Assembly: GCA_963556195.1 (NCBI GenBank)
Contig: OY744529.1
Coordinates: 55,281,483-55,345,482, forward strand
DNA from: Sepiola atlantica
Lineage: Eukaryota > Mollusca > Cephalopoda > Sepiida > Sepiolidae
Direction: 5' to 3'
DNA length: 64,000 nt
In this document: one piece after another, positions 35,624-47,740 of the stretch
Position numbering within the stretch: the first letter of the stretch is position 1
Layout: each line of letters opens with the position of its first letter
Translations under genes and position numbers: made by a program
The notes under the pieces: generated by a model
Database searches by the model: none
Told to the model about the DNA's origin: nothing
The model's input: only the letters and a program-made list of their open reading frames with translations

Positions 35624-35968
35624 CTCCTCGGTCTTTTGGCTAAGATCAGAGTGTAGTATCTGTTCCGATGGATACTGCACCCCATAGACTGGTATTGTCT
35701 TGGCCTTCGGGGCTTGATTTACGCCGGTCTATGGGTCGGTCCTGTGCAGTTCTAGGAGGTGCACCCTCCCAGGCTTCGCCTCCCCTCTTTGGTAAGGAGT
35801 AAGTTTATTGCTTACTGTCTGAGGCGCCCTACCGAGAATGCCGACGGGGCTGCCCAGGCAATTTTTAAATCCCACTTTCCCGACCCGACCTTGGGTCACA
35901 TCTTACTTGTGGGAGTAAGATAAAAACTGGCCTTGTGCCTAACTCCTATAGAGGAGTAAATCAATAAC
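35624..35968 (+). ncRNA. U2-snRNA-like tandem unit 2
   Basis: Same 5' U2-like head as unit 1. It adds a long hairpin: CCCATAGACTGG pairs with CCGGTCTATGGG, enclosing GGCCTTCGGGGC. The GTGCACCCTCCC 3'-like block, the GTAAG/CTTAC hairpin and an Sm-like CAATTTTTAAAT follow. The CCAGAG...GCGCTGG hairpin is deleted after the Sm-like site. It joins unit 3 through ACTCCTATAGAGGAGT, itself a small hairpin. Confidence 0.6.
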
Positions 35969-36319
35969 CTCCTCGGTCTTTTCGCTAAGATCAGAGTGTA
36001 GTATCTGTTCCAATGGATGCAACACCCCTTAGACCTGTACCGTCTTGGCCTTCGGGCCTTGATTCCGCCGGTCTAAGGGTTTGTTCTGTGCAGTTCTAGG
36101 AGGTGCACCCTCCCAGACTTTGCCTTCTCACCCTTTGAGAAGGGGTTAGTTTATTGCTAATCGCCTGAGACGCCCCTACCGGGAAATGTCGACGGGGCTG
36201 CCCAGCCATTTTTTGTACGCCAGAGCGCTCTTCTTTCTCTAGGGCGCTGCCATTTCAAATACCACTTTCTCGACCTTGTGACACATCTTACCGCTGTGGG
36301 AGGTAAATAAATACCAACA
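35969..36319 (+). ncRNA. U2-snRNA-like tandem unit 3
   Basis: The head carries one change in the loop of stem I (TTTTCGCTAAG) and keeps GTAGTA. The long hairpin is CCCTTAGACC with GGTCTAAGGG, a compensatory change relative to unit 2, and its tip is GGCC-TTCG-GGCC, a stable UUCG tetraloop. The short hairpin has changed to GGTTAG/CTAATC, again with paired changes. The Sm-like site is CATTTTTTG. Confidence 0.6.
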
Positions 36320-36655
36320 CTCCTCGGCCTTTTGGCTAAGATCAAAGTGTAGTATCTGTTTCGATAGATGCTACGCTCTGTAAACCGGTAACGTCTTGGC
36401 CTTTGGGCCTTTATTACGCCGGTTGAGGAATTGTCTTGTACAGTTCGAGGAGGTCCACTCTCCCAGGCTTTACCTTCTCTTTCAGAAGGGGTAGTTTATT
36501 GCTAATCGCCTAAGGCGCCCCTATCGAGGAATGTCGACGAAGCTACCCAGGCATTTTTGTAGACCAGAGTGCTCTTCTTCTAGGGCGTTGGCTTTTCAAT
36601 CCCACTTACTCGACCTTGTGTCAAATGTTACCGCTGTGGGAGGTAGATAACTACA
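36320..36655 (+). ncRNA. U2-snRNA-like tandem unit 4
   Basis: The head CTCCTCGGCCTTTTGGCTAA then GATCAAAGTGTAGTATCTG is the closest of the four to canonical U2. The Sm-like site is GCATTTTTGTA, matching AUUUUUG. The long hairpin is more decayed (AACCGG with CCGGTT, tip GGCCTTTGGGCC). An A-rich tail (ACAAAAACAAAACAAAA) follows the array, and a similar A/C-rich run precedes unit 1. Confidence 0.6.
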
Positions 36656-37664
36656 AAAACAAAACAAAAAAAACACAAATGCTTGCTTTATTCAACATTA
36701 AAATTGCTTAAAGATATGCACAAAGACATGACAAAATGTTAACCCACGAGATAACCGAGGCGAAAAAATATATAAAAGATGAGGTTGACCTCAGACGTTA
36801 CAAAAGGATACGCTGAAAGAGAGTAAAAAAATATCCACTTACTTTTTTGTGATTTTTAGCATTTTATTAATTAGTATTAGTTATTGTTTTGTGGCTCTTA
36901 ATTATGAGATGAAACTTAAGTTATGTTCGGAATAATAAACAATAAACAAATCTTGTTTCGCTGTGATTTATCATCTTAATTTTAAAATGCATGTTATATA
37001 AAATTAAAGACCAATTTATTAAAGGTGTTTCATATTTGACTTATTTTCATGTTACCTAAATAAAAATGACCGATATATAACAAAAACAAATTGATACCTA
37101 AAAATAAGCGTTAGATGTTTATAACGAGAAAACAACATTGACTTTTTTATACTTTAATTAACCCCACAAGGCACATTGCCATTGAAACGTAAAGAGCTAA
37201 TGTGACTTAGGGGCCAGATTTATAGGGTTATCGTTAGTGGGGAGTTGTATTGCGTATCAGTGTCCCCGTGAGTTGGTTTGGCTAATCAGCTCACAGGGCG
37301 CATTGATATCATTAGTTCACTAAGGGACTACTTGAGATCCCTAGGATATTGCAGATGATGATCAGACGGTACCCTGGTACCAGTCAGGAAGGATCGCTTC
37401 AGCCTCTCCCCTCCCTCCTTGTCCACTGGACGCTCACGGCGCCTGCTATCTTCGCCTGAAGATATTTGAATTAAGGGCTTATTTTCTTCTTCTTTCGGAC
37501 ACTGCCCAAAGTTTCTTCCACTTATACTAAATGGTATAGGTAACCTTTGATCTGAATAAACCCCTTTCGTTGCTGTTGTAAAAAGGTTTCGTTATTTCGT
37601 TAATTCATTTCGTGTGTTTAACAATAAGATAGGGGATTACAAATCCCTCTATTCTTACAAATGT
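36656..37664. other. Unassigned DNA
   Basis: Contains a TATATAAAAG motif at about 36769 and a 14-bp palindrome TGAGGTTGACCTCA at about 36780. GC-richer sequence at 37150-37460 includes GATGATCAGACGGTACCCTGG, an echo of which (GATAATCAGGCGGTACCCTA) occurs near 38100. No coding frame is recognised; an LTR or promoter is possible but unsupported. Confidence 0.35.
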
Positions 37665-38070
37665 GCTGTAAAACAAAACAACGAAACCAAACATCATGAA
37701 TGAATACGTGAACATATCAAAAACTTGAAGGACAAAAACTTTCACCAAAATGACCGGATTCGGCATATTTAAACCTGAAAAGGGTTGATATGTCGTAAAA
37801 CAAAACAACTAAACCAAACACCATGAATGAATACTTGAACATGTTAAGAACTTGAAGCATGAGAACTTTTGCTAAAATGACTTGATTTGGCATTGAATAG
37901 CCCGAAAAGAGTTGATATGCCGTAGAACAAAACAACCAAACCAAACACCAAAAATATTAAAATACATAAACATTAAAAAAGTGATATTAAAATACATAAA
38001 CATTAAAAACTAATGTTTCGGCATTAAATGACTCATAAAATGTTGATATGCCGTAAAACAAAATAAGTCA
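37665..38070. repeat. ~126-bp tandem repeat, ~3 copies
   Basis: GTAAAACAAAACAAC recurs at about 37668, 37796 and (as GTAGAACAAAACAAC) 37921, with ACCAAACACCATGAATGAA and GTTGATATGCCGT shared. The third copy is partly replaced by a duplicated ATATTAAAATACATAAACAT. Similar minus-strand short open frames come from the repeat. Confidence 0.85.
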
Positions 38071-40329
38071 AACTTTCAACCAACGAAGTATATTGCATAT
38101 GATAATCAGGCGGTACCCTAGAAAATTTCCCTGTTTTGTAAGTCAGTCAATTCCTTGCCACATTAGTTTCCTCCTAAGAAGTTATACTGGTCTTTATACT
38201 GAACTATAATATTAATATTCTTATAGGGATCATCTGTTCCTTACGATGAACAACTCTAATTCTTTCATGGCCCCCCAGCAGATTTGATTAGACACCACTT
38301 CCCGCAAAATAAGACGTTAACGGTCCAGATAAGTGATCAATGTTTTGCTTTAGATTGATAATTTTATAACATATTTTGCTATTAAAATATATTACTAACC
38401 CGTATTGTCTGTCTATGCTCTATGCTACGAGAAAATGTATTAATTATTTCTAAAACTAATTTTTTTAATAGTGTTTAGACAAATATATTCATATAATTTA
38501 TACTACTTATCAACCTCCCTTGGTATTTGATTTTGTATTTACATTTTTTTACTATTTAAGTAACGTATACATTTTATACTGAATTGTTTTTTAATATAAT
38601 TTTGAATTTGCTTTATTAGTGTACTTTGATTAATTTGATATAACTTAAAATATTCAGTATTGCTCGTTAATGCCTTATTTAACTGCTTAAACATTTTTCA
38701 AAAAGATAGCATAGTAGATGTGCACTGTTCAGGGCAAGTTGTCAAGAAAAAATCAAGAAAGCTTGCATAATGTGTATCAGCAATCTGAGTCCGCTCATAA
38801 GCAAGAGAAAAGTCTCGACCTTTTATACCAGTCTTGTTGGAATAGAGTAGCTATTCTAACCTGTGAACAATAAAGTCACCACAAATATGAATTGTAACAG
38901 AAAGATAAACAGATAGAATCTTGTCAATTTGTTACGAGGTTTGCTCAATGTCCGTAACTCCATCGTTGTTAGGACTATAAAAGGCAACGATGAAATGAGA
39001 CGCTATGAACAAGAGAAAAATTCAGTGTTTTCATTTCAGATATTCACATGGAAAACTGACTCTGAGGTAAGCACAGCTTCTATATTCATGGCGATTTTGA
39101 AGTCGTGTTTAGAAGTCATGTTAGAGGTCATGTTAGAGGTCATGTTAGAATAACCTCCAATCTTGTTGAAGTCATCGATAGAAATTGATGGGCCAATGTC
39201 GGTTTTACAGAAATTACAAGCCAGGTTTGGTCTCATGCAAATGGATTGCAAGCTCTGGTAATAGCGATCCACGCTCGGAGTTGAGGTATTGTCGGGTTTA
39301 CGTTTTGGTTTGAAAACTGTTCATCATGAAAAGCAGTGAATACTATAGCCAATAGCTGTATGACTGACAAACCTGCTATATAACATGAAGTCATTAACAA
39401 AGCAGATTATTGTTATTAGAAATCGTCATGAATTTGAATTCTCTTATTTGTAGATTTAATGATATCAATACAATAATATGGCTGGCTATCATTCGTTGAC
39501 TTTAATCAGATATTTCTTATTTAAAAATGTTTAGAATTTCACAATTGTTTAATGTCCTTCATAATCAAAATATTAAAATTAACTAAATATGTCATCTTTC
39601 TGACAAGAGTTTAACTATCGCAATCGAACAATTGCTATCGTAGAAGATTTAAATTTCCCAAATGTTTCAGTAAAATACTGAGTTATATAACGATAAACTG
39701 CAAAGTGCTGTAGAACAAATGCTGCCTACTTTGAACTACGACCCGAAAAAGGCCTCCCGAGAAGTAATAAAGGGTTAGGGTTTAATAAACCTGAAGCACT
39801 TTACTCTGTACATGTTAAACTTACACTAAATGCAAAACTCTAGTCACATGTCTAATAATGCTATTCAAACGTGACTGGAAACAAATTGTAACATCTGTAC
39901 TGCATGGAGTGAGACGCAGATTATTTAAACACCGCTGAAAAGTTAAACATTTGGCAACGTTTCATAACTTTGGATCTAGTCATTCATCTCATAATTATCG
40001 CTATCTGCAATGACACTAATTTTCAAGACTTTTTGCAAAATGCAGAAAATCGTAACTTTCATAAAGAGCCTTACTTTACTTATAATGAGATATAGTTGCC
40101 GAATGTCTCCAAAATGTCTGATTTCTGTGATTTTGTATAAAAATCTGTAAGAACATTTAATAGATAATGAGTGACTGGCAAGCAGAGTAATCACCAAACT
40201 AACAAAACAGATGAACAAGCAAAGCGATACATGATAGGCAAGTTCTCTTGCGATTAACGGTACAATAATCTATCACATTATCAAGCAGCTGAAGGAATTA
40301 AAACGAAAAGTCGGTTGCACAACATGCTC
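38071..40329. other. AT-rich DNA, nothing firm
   Basis: A 12-bp GTCATGTTAGAG repeat (three copies) lies at 39115-39148. No domain is recognised in the short open frames, including the 74-codon frame at 38929. Confidence 0.5.
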
Positions 40330-40690
40330 TTGAAGAACCAATATCTGCAATGGTCACACAAATGGTATACAATACATTGTGCGGCTGATTGACAATCACA
40401 TAATGGAAACGCTATCGGCTACTGGAACCTATTGGGTTAGGCATATCTTTCTGATTCCAATTCCCTATCTTCCATATTCTGATTCCGTATCACAAAAACA
40501 GGAATTCCCCTTCGAAATGAAGAGAAATAAGGTTAAAATTAAATTAGCATTTGGAATGATGAACACATCCGCACAAAGACAATCACTAGAACGCATAGGT
40601 TTCTACTTACAAAACAATATTTTCTTTCATGGCCAAGTGTATGTTGTCTTTAGTCATGTAAAGAGAAGAGACAATTCAGGGATGAAATAG
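40330..40690 (+). pseudogene. Helitron helicase (Pif1-like) C-terminal remnant
   Basis: The frame reads NICNGHTNGIQYIVRLI, then PFEMKRNKVKIKLAFGMMNT, AQRQSLERIGFYL and FFHGQVYVVFSHVKRRD, and stops at 40688. This matches the end of Helitron RepHel proteins. There, a segment with NGT/RL precedes LPFxxxRxQFPVxLAFAMTI (motif V region), then a QGQT block and a FxHGQLYVAxSRV block (motif VI). In this copy KSQGQT has become SAQRQS and SRV has become SHV, so it is decayed. The Rep nuclease and the helicase N-terminal motifs are not found upstream. It encodes the C-terminal end of a rolling-circle transposon protein, and its reading direction suggests the 3' end should lie downstream. Confidence 0.8.
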
Positions 40691-40797
40691 CGATGTGAAC
40701 TCTGATGGTAAAGACGGCACTTCTCTCGACAACCGCGTCTACATCACATGCATTTTACATTGAACCACTGCAAGGTTTCTAAATAAGACATATTATG

Positions 40798-40843
40798 AGA
40801 ATTATGAGAATCATGCATCGCTATGCAAGAATTCTCATAATTC
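40798..40843. repeat. Short foldback
   Basis: AGAATTATGAGAAT and ATTCTCATAATTCT are inverted arms around a short ATGCAT/ATGCA inner stem. It lies about 110 bp after the Helitron helicase remnant. Confidence 0.7.
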
Positions 40844-41334
40844 TTTTTATCGATTAAAATATAGTAAATATAATTATTCCTCTTTCCACCGATATTAAGA
40901 CAAACGTTAAATACTGATTTATTTTCGTAGTCTTCATTATTTCATTTTTTTGAAATTACATGAAACTAAATATCGTACTCAGATTCGTATACATTTATTA
41001 ATAATGTAAATAAATAAATAAAAGGAATATTTAAATTTAGTGAAAATATTTATTGAAAGAATGAAACAAAATAGAAATTCTGACAGCAAAAAAGAAATTG
41101 ATAATATAAATTTAATAGTATTTAGTAAATATTATTAAATCAACTTTTTATTTATTATTAATCAATAATATATTTTTAAAATTTCAATGAATATTTCATT
41201 TGGTTCAATACATTTAACAACTATTGAATCATTACTTTCTTTCCGTATTGATTGACAATTTGTTTCCATTTCTGTATTTCAAATCCGTACTGATTTGATA
41301 TTATGTGTCTGAATTTTTTAGATAAAAGTTGATT
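40844..41334. other. AT-rich DNA, nothing recognised
   Basis: No feature is supported. Confidence 0.5.
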
Positions 41335-41862
41335 ATTTGGATTATTTGATTAATGCTTTCACCTTGGATGCCATTCTCACAACGTTGCGGCCAATGTAAC
41401 CTCCGACCATCTTCAGGTGCGTCTTGTTGAATTCGGGAATCTTTATGTGGAACGTGGGAATCTGTACATAATTACGAACAAAAGCCTTTATTGAATCCAT
41501 AGAGTTAGCTTGCTCTCGTTCGGTCAGCCATGACCGGGTAGAAGTCTTAAGTAATTCTTAATTGTATTCTTAGTATCGCTTAGATTGAGGATTCAACCGT
41601 CAACATTCAGAATACTGTAATTGAGAACTTTTATCCGTTGCGCCACGGCTCAATCATTAGTACGGGCAGTACTAAGAATACCATTACGAATTACTTATGA
41701 CGTCTTCTCGCTCATGCTATTCTCGTGAATTAAATTCAAAATTACGTACAGATTTCCGAGTTCGACAAGACACACATGAAGATGGTCGGCCGTAATGTTG
41801 TGAGAATGACATCCAAGATTAGAACAGTTGTTTGAATAATCCAAAAAACTCCAAATTATTAA
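41335..41862. mobile_element. Large foldback element enclosing a tRNA-like sequence
   Basis: Two inverted arms pair: 41335-41575 with about 41675-41862. Shared stretches include CTTGGATGNCATTCTCACAAC, GACCATCTTCA(G/T)GTG and AGTAATTC. The arms are imperfect and have indels. The loop holds a tRNA-Arg-like sequence on the minus strand (41580-41652). It could be an inverted SINE pair or a foldback transposon; no protein is encoded. Confidence 0.75.
41580..41652 (-). repeat. tRNA-Arg-like SINE head
   Basis: Minus strand: GAGCCGTGGCGCAACGGATA matches the tRNA-Arg 5' half and A-box, and GGTTGAATCC is a B-box at proper spacing. The anticodon stem region is degraded (CTCAATTACAG) and the acceptor 3' half does not pair cleanly, so it is a tRNA-derived SINE or pseudogene. 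Arg-type SINEs are known in octopus. Confidence 0.65.
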
Positions 41863-42620
41863 TCATTATCTAAAAAATTTCGTTAATTTTCATTATTTTC
41901 TGGCGGAAACCTCACAGTTAAATATGGCTTAATTTCAATCTTAGACAGTAAAACAAAATTGGGTAACAAGTTCGCACGTGATTTTCGGAAACAAAGATTT
42001 AAATCAAATAACTTTCAGTTATCAACTTCTATTTATCGAAATAAATATTCCGATTGTTTTCTAGGCAAACAATTTTACCGCGGTTAACATTCTTCATTTA
42101 AAAACGTAATACAACTAGCATCAATATGCATCAGAAAGAGGTATATGTATAATGTACATATAACGCTAAATATTTGATGTTATTAAACATATGTTTCTAA
42201 CTAGAAATGCCTAGTTTTCTTCGCTTCCCACGTGCGCACACAGAGTAGAGAGGCTTTTTGTTGACTTTGTGTTGATTACAACCTTGTGTATCATTTAAAA
42301 ACTATTTCATATCTCTAGGCGTTCCATGTGACGATATCAAAATATATGTAAGGTTGAAAGGTCAGTTTCTGCTAAACTAATTGAAATGCTGCCATCCATT
42401 TTCATTCTTCCTTTTAGTTCTCCCCCCTTTTCATTTTTTTCATCTTCATGTTCTCTCTATATTTACTTTATGTCTTTTCTCCGTACACCCCCCAACGAAA
42501 GACATAAAACCCCATCGTCTTATTCACGCAACTCAAAGCTTTATTCTTCATTATATCTTTCTCTTTAACCCGAACAGCTTGTTTTGCTCTTCCCGTTAAC
42601 ATTTCTTTATTTCCTTTACA
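41863..42620. other. Unassigned AT-rich DNA
   Basis: Short pyrimidine-rich open frames at 42381-42599 have no recognisable domain. Confidence 0.5.
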
Positions 42621-42708
42621 CTATTCAGTTTTTGTATACATTTATTGCTTTTTCCAATTGTGTATATATATATACAATTGGTAAAAACAATAAATGTATA
42701 AAAAACTG

Positions 42709-42713
<5 letters not shown>
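42621..42713. repeat. Near-perfect palindrome beside (TA)n
   Basis: CTATTCAGTTTTTGTATACA at 42621 is inverted as GTATAAAAAACTGAATAG, ending at 42713. The arms are about 40 bp with a TATATA centre (42665-42674). A long (TA)n tract begins immediately after. Confidence 0.92.

Positions 42714-42797
<84 letters not shown>
42714..42797. repeat. (TA)n microsatellite
   Basis: About 42 TA dinucleotides. Confidence 0.98.
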
Positions 42798-42802
<5 letters not shown>

Positions 42803-45061
42803 TATTCTTTTCTGTGGGATTGTCATTTGTAAATCTACTTTTCTTTCTCTGTAAGGCATAGTAAGGGCTGAAAGAAAGACATAAAATCTGGTATCCTGAT
42901 ACGGTAAAAGAAAAACAATAAAAAGCAACACACATATACTCCATAGATTTCTAAACGTACATCTTGCATAGATGAACTGTCTGGTCACTTAATAACAAAC
43001 CCTAGGCAATCTGATGTCGATGAAAAAAATGAAAATTGCAATAAAAAAGACGTGTACATAAATATGAGAAATCAACCAAAATTATAATAACAACGGTAGA
43101 CGATATTATCAAGTTAACAAAGTTAATGGAAACATGTTCAATGTATACACGATTGAGGTAATTTAATATGAGTCTTCAAAAACAAAGATTAACCCTTTAT
43201 TAAGATAACGAGTATTATTTGCGTACTGTACGACAACAGTAAAAAGCTTTAATATTTTTCTTATTTTAAAAAAATACATATAAATATAACACATTCTACG
43301 CAATAAATATGAAATTATAGGATTATAAATCCCAATAATTACGAAAAATGCTTACATATGCGGACGGTAAAACATAAATACGTATTCGTCGGATGATTAA
43401 GATTAATTTATTTAAATAATCTGTAAAAGGAAACTATTTGAGAAATTCCAAATTAGAATAAAAAAACTTGAAGAAAATATATAAAATTTAACTAATACAA
43501 AAACATGTAAAATTTTACTCACGCGATGAAATTACATTTTCCTACATACAACCCACTTTTGAAAAGCATGAGTCATCACGGTACTTTAGTGATTCATTTA
43601 ATTTAAATACATAGGTCATTGCACTACTTATTGACACTGTAACAATAACAAGGGCAAACAAAGCATATCAAGAATATTATTGACAAATATTTTAGTAAAT
43701 TTATATATAATCTGCAAATGAAAATTCAAATACGAATAGGGCATTCGTATTTAAAACTGCAATTTTGAAACAACGTTGAAAATATCGATTTTTTGATATT
43801 ATTTGGGATATGATAAGTTGTTCTTGTTCCTAAAAGCCAAATAAATCACTTGCAAATTAAACATAAGCAAGATTTTACAATCGCTATATTTCGTTTTGGA
43901 GCCTAACAATCGCTATTTACTCCAAAAGATAAGATGAATCTGTAAGCACAAAATTATTCTTGTATCGAATAAAAATAACTGTGTACATTTAATTTAACAG
44001 AAAAACATATTTAAAAAATAATTTTATACATAAATGTAAAATCTTTAGTATAATCTAATCAAAAACAAAATTGAATTGAGTCACGAAAATGCGAAAATAA
44101 TTTAAATTTATATTCCACCGTTAGACAATTAACTAGTGTTTAGATTTTCATAAACATATTTTGTACTTTGGTATAAAGTTTTGTGCTCTATATTTAATTT
44201 CTGTGTCACTTATACTATTTATTTAGCTTACTGTTATGAAAGCCTTAGTATTCCCTGCATTTATTTATAGTCAATATATTTCACTCCTATTAATACCAGC
44301 GAATCCCTGAGTGCAATTTGTTAAATAAAGAAACATATTTTAATGTATTTTTTAAAAAATACCTTAATTTTTAGAGAACAACATTCTGTGAGTGGACAAA
44401 CATCTTCTGAATCTTGTTAGAGCGCCGAAATAATAATGGATTTGGTGTTGAGCGCTTTTTCAATGGAGACGTGCTTCCAGACACATCAATTGCCGATCGT
44501 ACAGGTGTAAGACGATCATTTCATAGCACGACATATATCTAAATAATCGCAAGAAATATGACTACAGAAATATAACTACGGATTAAATAAAAACAATGAT
44601 GAACTTATATCGAAACAATTACAGAGTAATGGAGTAAATGAAACTAATAAGACTTTAACGATATATGTTCATATTTGCCAAATCGGAATCAAAGAAAAGA
44701 AAAGGATACATCCACACATGCACACATAGTACTTTAAATATTGATCAAAAGTTTTGTATAACACGAGCATCTGAATATGAAATATAATTCAGGATTCAAT
44801 GTTTAAAAGAAAATGACAAGTATGAGAATAAGAATAAGAGGAATAAAAATGAAGAGAAGGAAAACAAGATAGAAAATAAATTTCTATGGAAACAAAAGAA
44901 TAAAAACAATACACATTGAATCACCGAGAAAAAGACGTGTCAGTTTTCATTAAAATATTTTTTTATAAAAATCTCGTGACTCTTGGAATGAGTCTTAGAA
45001 TGAGGTCGAAAGCGTTTATGCCATTTACGCCATTCAAAATAATTAATTGACAAATGTAAAC
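42798..45061. other. AT-rich DNA, nothing recognised
   Basis: No repeat array, coding frame or RNA motif is found over about 2.2 kb. Confidence 0.55.
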
Positions 45062-45139
45062 ATATAAAACCATATATAAATGCCTATATTTAAATACATA
45101 AAAATAAAACTTTATTTTATAATTACACAGACCCCCCCC

Positions 45140-45172
<33 letters not shown>

Positions 45173-45260
45173 GTGTGTATGTGTGTGTGTGTCTGTGTAA
45201 TTATAAAATAAAGTTTTATTTTTATGTATTTAAATATAGGCATTTATATATGGTTTATAT
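45062..45260. repeat. Near-perfect palindrome with ~70-bp arms around CA/TA/GT
   Basis: Left arm 45062-45132 (CATATATAAATGCCTATATT ... AATTACACAGAC) is inverted at 45191-45260. The 58-bp centre is CCCCCC, (CA)n, (TA)n, (TG)n. A (TA)n tract lies 45 bp further on. Confidence 0.93.
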
Positions 45261-45302
45261 ATATATATGTGTATATATATAATACTAGAACAAATGTAGC
45301 AA

Positions 45303-45305
<3 letters not shown>

Positions 45306-45371
<66 letters not shown>
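45306..45371. repeat. (TA)n microsatellite
   Basis: About 33 TA dinucleotides, bracketed by similar ACTAGAACAAATGT and ACTAGAAAAAATGT sequences. Confidence 0.97.
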
Positions 45372-45373
<2 letters not shown>

Positions 45374-46949
45374 TAGAAAAAATGTTAGTCGTTTAGTCAT
45401 CCATTAAGTTCGATTTAGACTGTTTGAATGAGGAAAAAGTGAGTTTGTAAAACTAGTTTAATATAAAAATCAAACAAAATTGAAAATCAGTGTCTTTCTT
45501 CCTGATATATCTACATCGCACCTCTTTTCTCTACAGCGACGAGTTAAGTAGTGTTACTATTTGTGGTGATATTCGCGTTTGTTTATAATAGACTATTCCA
45601 GTCATTTTATCTTTTTTTCTTTTTTATTACTTTCGATTATTAATAAAAAAAGAGTGTATGGCCGAAGCGAGAATGATAGATACGCTATAAATAAAGAACA
45701 TGAATCAAACAGTATACAGTGAAAGAGGGTGTGAATGATAGAAACTCAATCAGAGATGGGGTACGTGGTGATTTAATTGCTAATTTCTTCTAATTAGTAC
45801 AATTGAAATTCAAGTTGTTATTTAAAAAAAATATAACTCAATCTTTTGATGAATCTTTTAGCATATATTTTGTGTAATTAAAATATATAGAAAAATGGCC
45901 TTAGAAAAACGCACGTTAGTTAAATTAGCTTTAGTATGATAATAACAATATATTCTGGACATGCACAATACACCACACTCGAAGGATGATACTGATCCAC
46001 TGTTAATGAAAAAGATAAAAGTAAGAATAGAAAAGTATATGGCTGACACAAAACATAACTTAAACCGACAAAATAAGCAACACATGGAACAGCGACACTG
46101 GAAACAAAAGCGAGAAAAGAACATGAGAAGATACGCAGCTACATGGACGATTTACAAGGTTGGCCAAAGAAGAGACGGGCGAAAGCACCTGGACATATTT
46201 ACGAAAGGAACACTTAACAGAGAAACAAAATGACTACTGCCAGCCGCACAGAACAACACGATGATAACGAACTGTATCAAATATAAAATAGACAAAAACC
46301 GAAAAAAATGTTAATGTAGATTCTGTTGATAAAGAGAAGAACAAGTATGTTATATAATAAGTGAATACAGCAAACTGTCCACAAAAGAATACAAAAACAA
46401 ACGCAACCGCGTGAGAAAGACCGTCAACTGAGAACCATACAAACGTCTGCACTTTTCTTTTTAATTAAACAGCATCGGAAGACGTTTCGTTGATTTGTGC
46501 TGCACTATTTAGAATCATACAAGAGACATTGTTGTTTTGAACAACAACTAAAAGCGTCGTTAGTTTCGTCACCAAATAAAAATTAAAAAGTATCTTCTTT
46601 TAACAAAAAAAGACAAATTTGAAATTTGTCAAGTAGGAGAAATTTATATGTCTACTACTTCGATTTTATTTTTAAGGAATAGTCATGTCTAAAATTATTA
46701 CTATCTCAGTCAGTGCAAGATAAAGTATTTAACCGAGCATCTTCTGGCTGCTTCGCATGCTTGGCACTGAAGAATTTGTTCAGCTAAATTCAAATCAGCA
46801 AAGACATAAAGTTGACGATACTGGATTAGCAAGAGTGCATGAATTAATTTGAAGATGTAATTGCACCTCTTACTGACCGGAATATGACTATTTAACGTCT
46901 TATTCAAAAAATAGAAATTGAGGAACTAAACCCAAACCATCGTCAAGCA
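45372..46949. other. Unassigned DNA
   Basis: A 90-codon open frame at 45961-46233 is lysine/arginine-rich (KQHMEQRHWKQKREKNMRR) and followed by further basic open sequence to about 46430. I do not recognise it, and a decayed transposon protein is possible. Nothing else is supported. Confidence 0.35.
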
Positions 46950-47162
46950 CCCCCATCCCCTACGTTAACCCTGGATCGGGAATGTGTAAATCAGTCTCCT
47001 ACAACAACATTACAAGCGCCATCGTCAACTCCGATTCAATAAATCTAATTATACCAAAACAAAGAAGGAGAAGTCACACAAGAAGACACTAGTAAATGAG
47101 GACTCTATCTTCCCACTTACGATTATCACTGCACCCACCGTGGACTACAAACTTTACACCGT

Positions 47163-47740
47163 TTGTCAGCTGAATATATATTTGATATGTCTGTGTCCTA
47201 TTCTCACGACTTCAACAGCTCAAATTACAATTCTGTGGACGTCGAACAAAATCCTTCCGAACAAAACTTAACCTGGAAAACCTGTGTAAACAGCCGTCAC
47301 ATCGGACAAAACTTGAACCTGAATATGGCATCCTCGAATCGTTGTTGCTTCTCCCATCAGATAGACGCAAAGAGGACTTGGAGTTTGCAAAATATTATGT
47401 CCATACGACACTATCAAGAATGCACCATCCAAAAGACAGTCCGACTTGGTAGAGATATTCTATCTGCTGATCAAAAACCGCGTCCGTTGAAGATAACCTT
47501 ACGAAGTGCCGCCGGGGCTGAACACTTCCTAAACAGAGCAAGAAATCACAAATTCACAGATCTGTATTTAGTTTTTCCTAATGAGTTTTCGCCGAGAGAG
47601 AGAAAAATTGAGAGAGAGTATTTGGTGGAGGACTCTTTTTGTGGAGCTTAAGGTGCGACGTCAAGCGGCTAAAAAAGACTGGAGAGATAAGAAAAGCTCA
47701 TACCACGTTCTATTCAATCAAGTTGACAGCCACATCTACA
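47163..47740 (+). pseudogene. LINE ORF1 remnant
   Basis: Contains KTVRLGRDI, then KPRPLKITLRSAAGAEHFLN, RARNHKFTDLYLVFPNEFSP and RERKIERE, continuing in another frame as ELKVRRQAAKKDWRDKKSSY. The pattern of a conserved RLG, then RPRPLK(V/I)TL, then a (S/T)P-x-ER helix is typical of the RRM-like region of CR1-type ORF1 proteins, which bind element RNA. An upstream stretch (RRKEDLEFAKYYV) lies in a different frame, so at least two frameshifts are present. Confidence 0.7.

Noticed and set aside
35296..36655. Interpretation as bona fide U2 snRNA genes
   Set aside because: Only the 5' about 45 nt and a short 3' block match U2. Stem IIa/IIb and the canonical Sm-flanking region do not, and units are almost twice U2's length, so I call them U2-like only.
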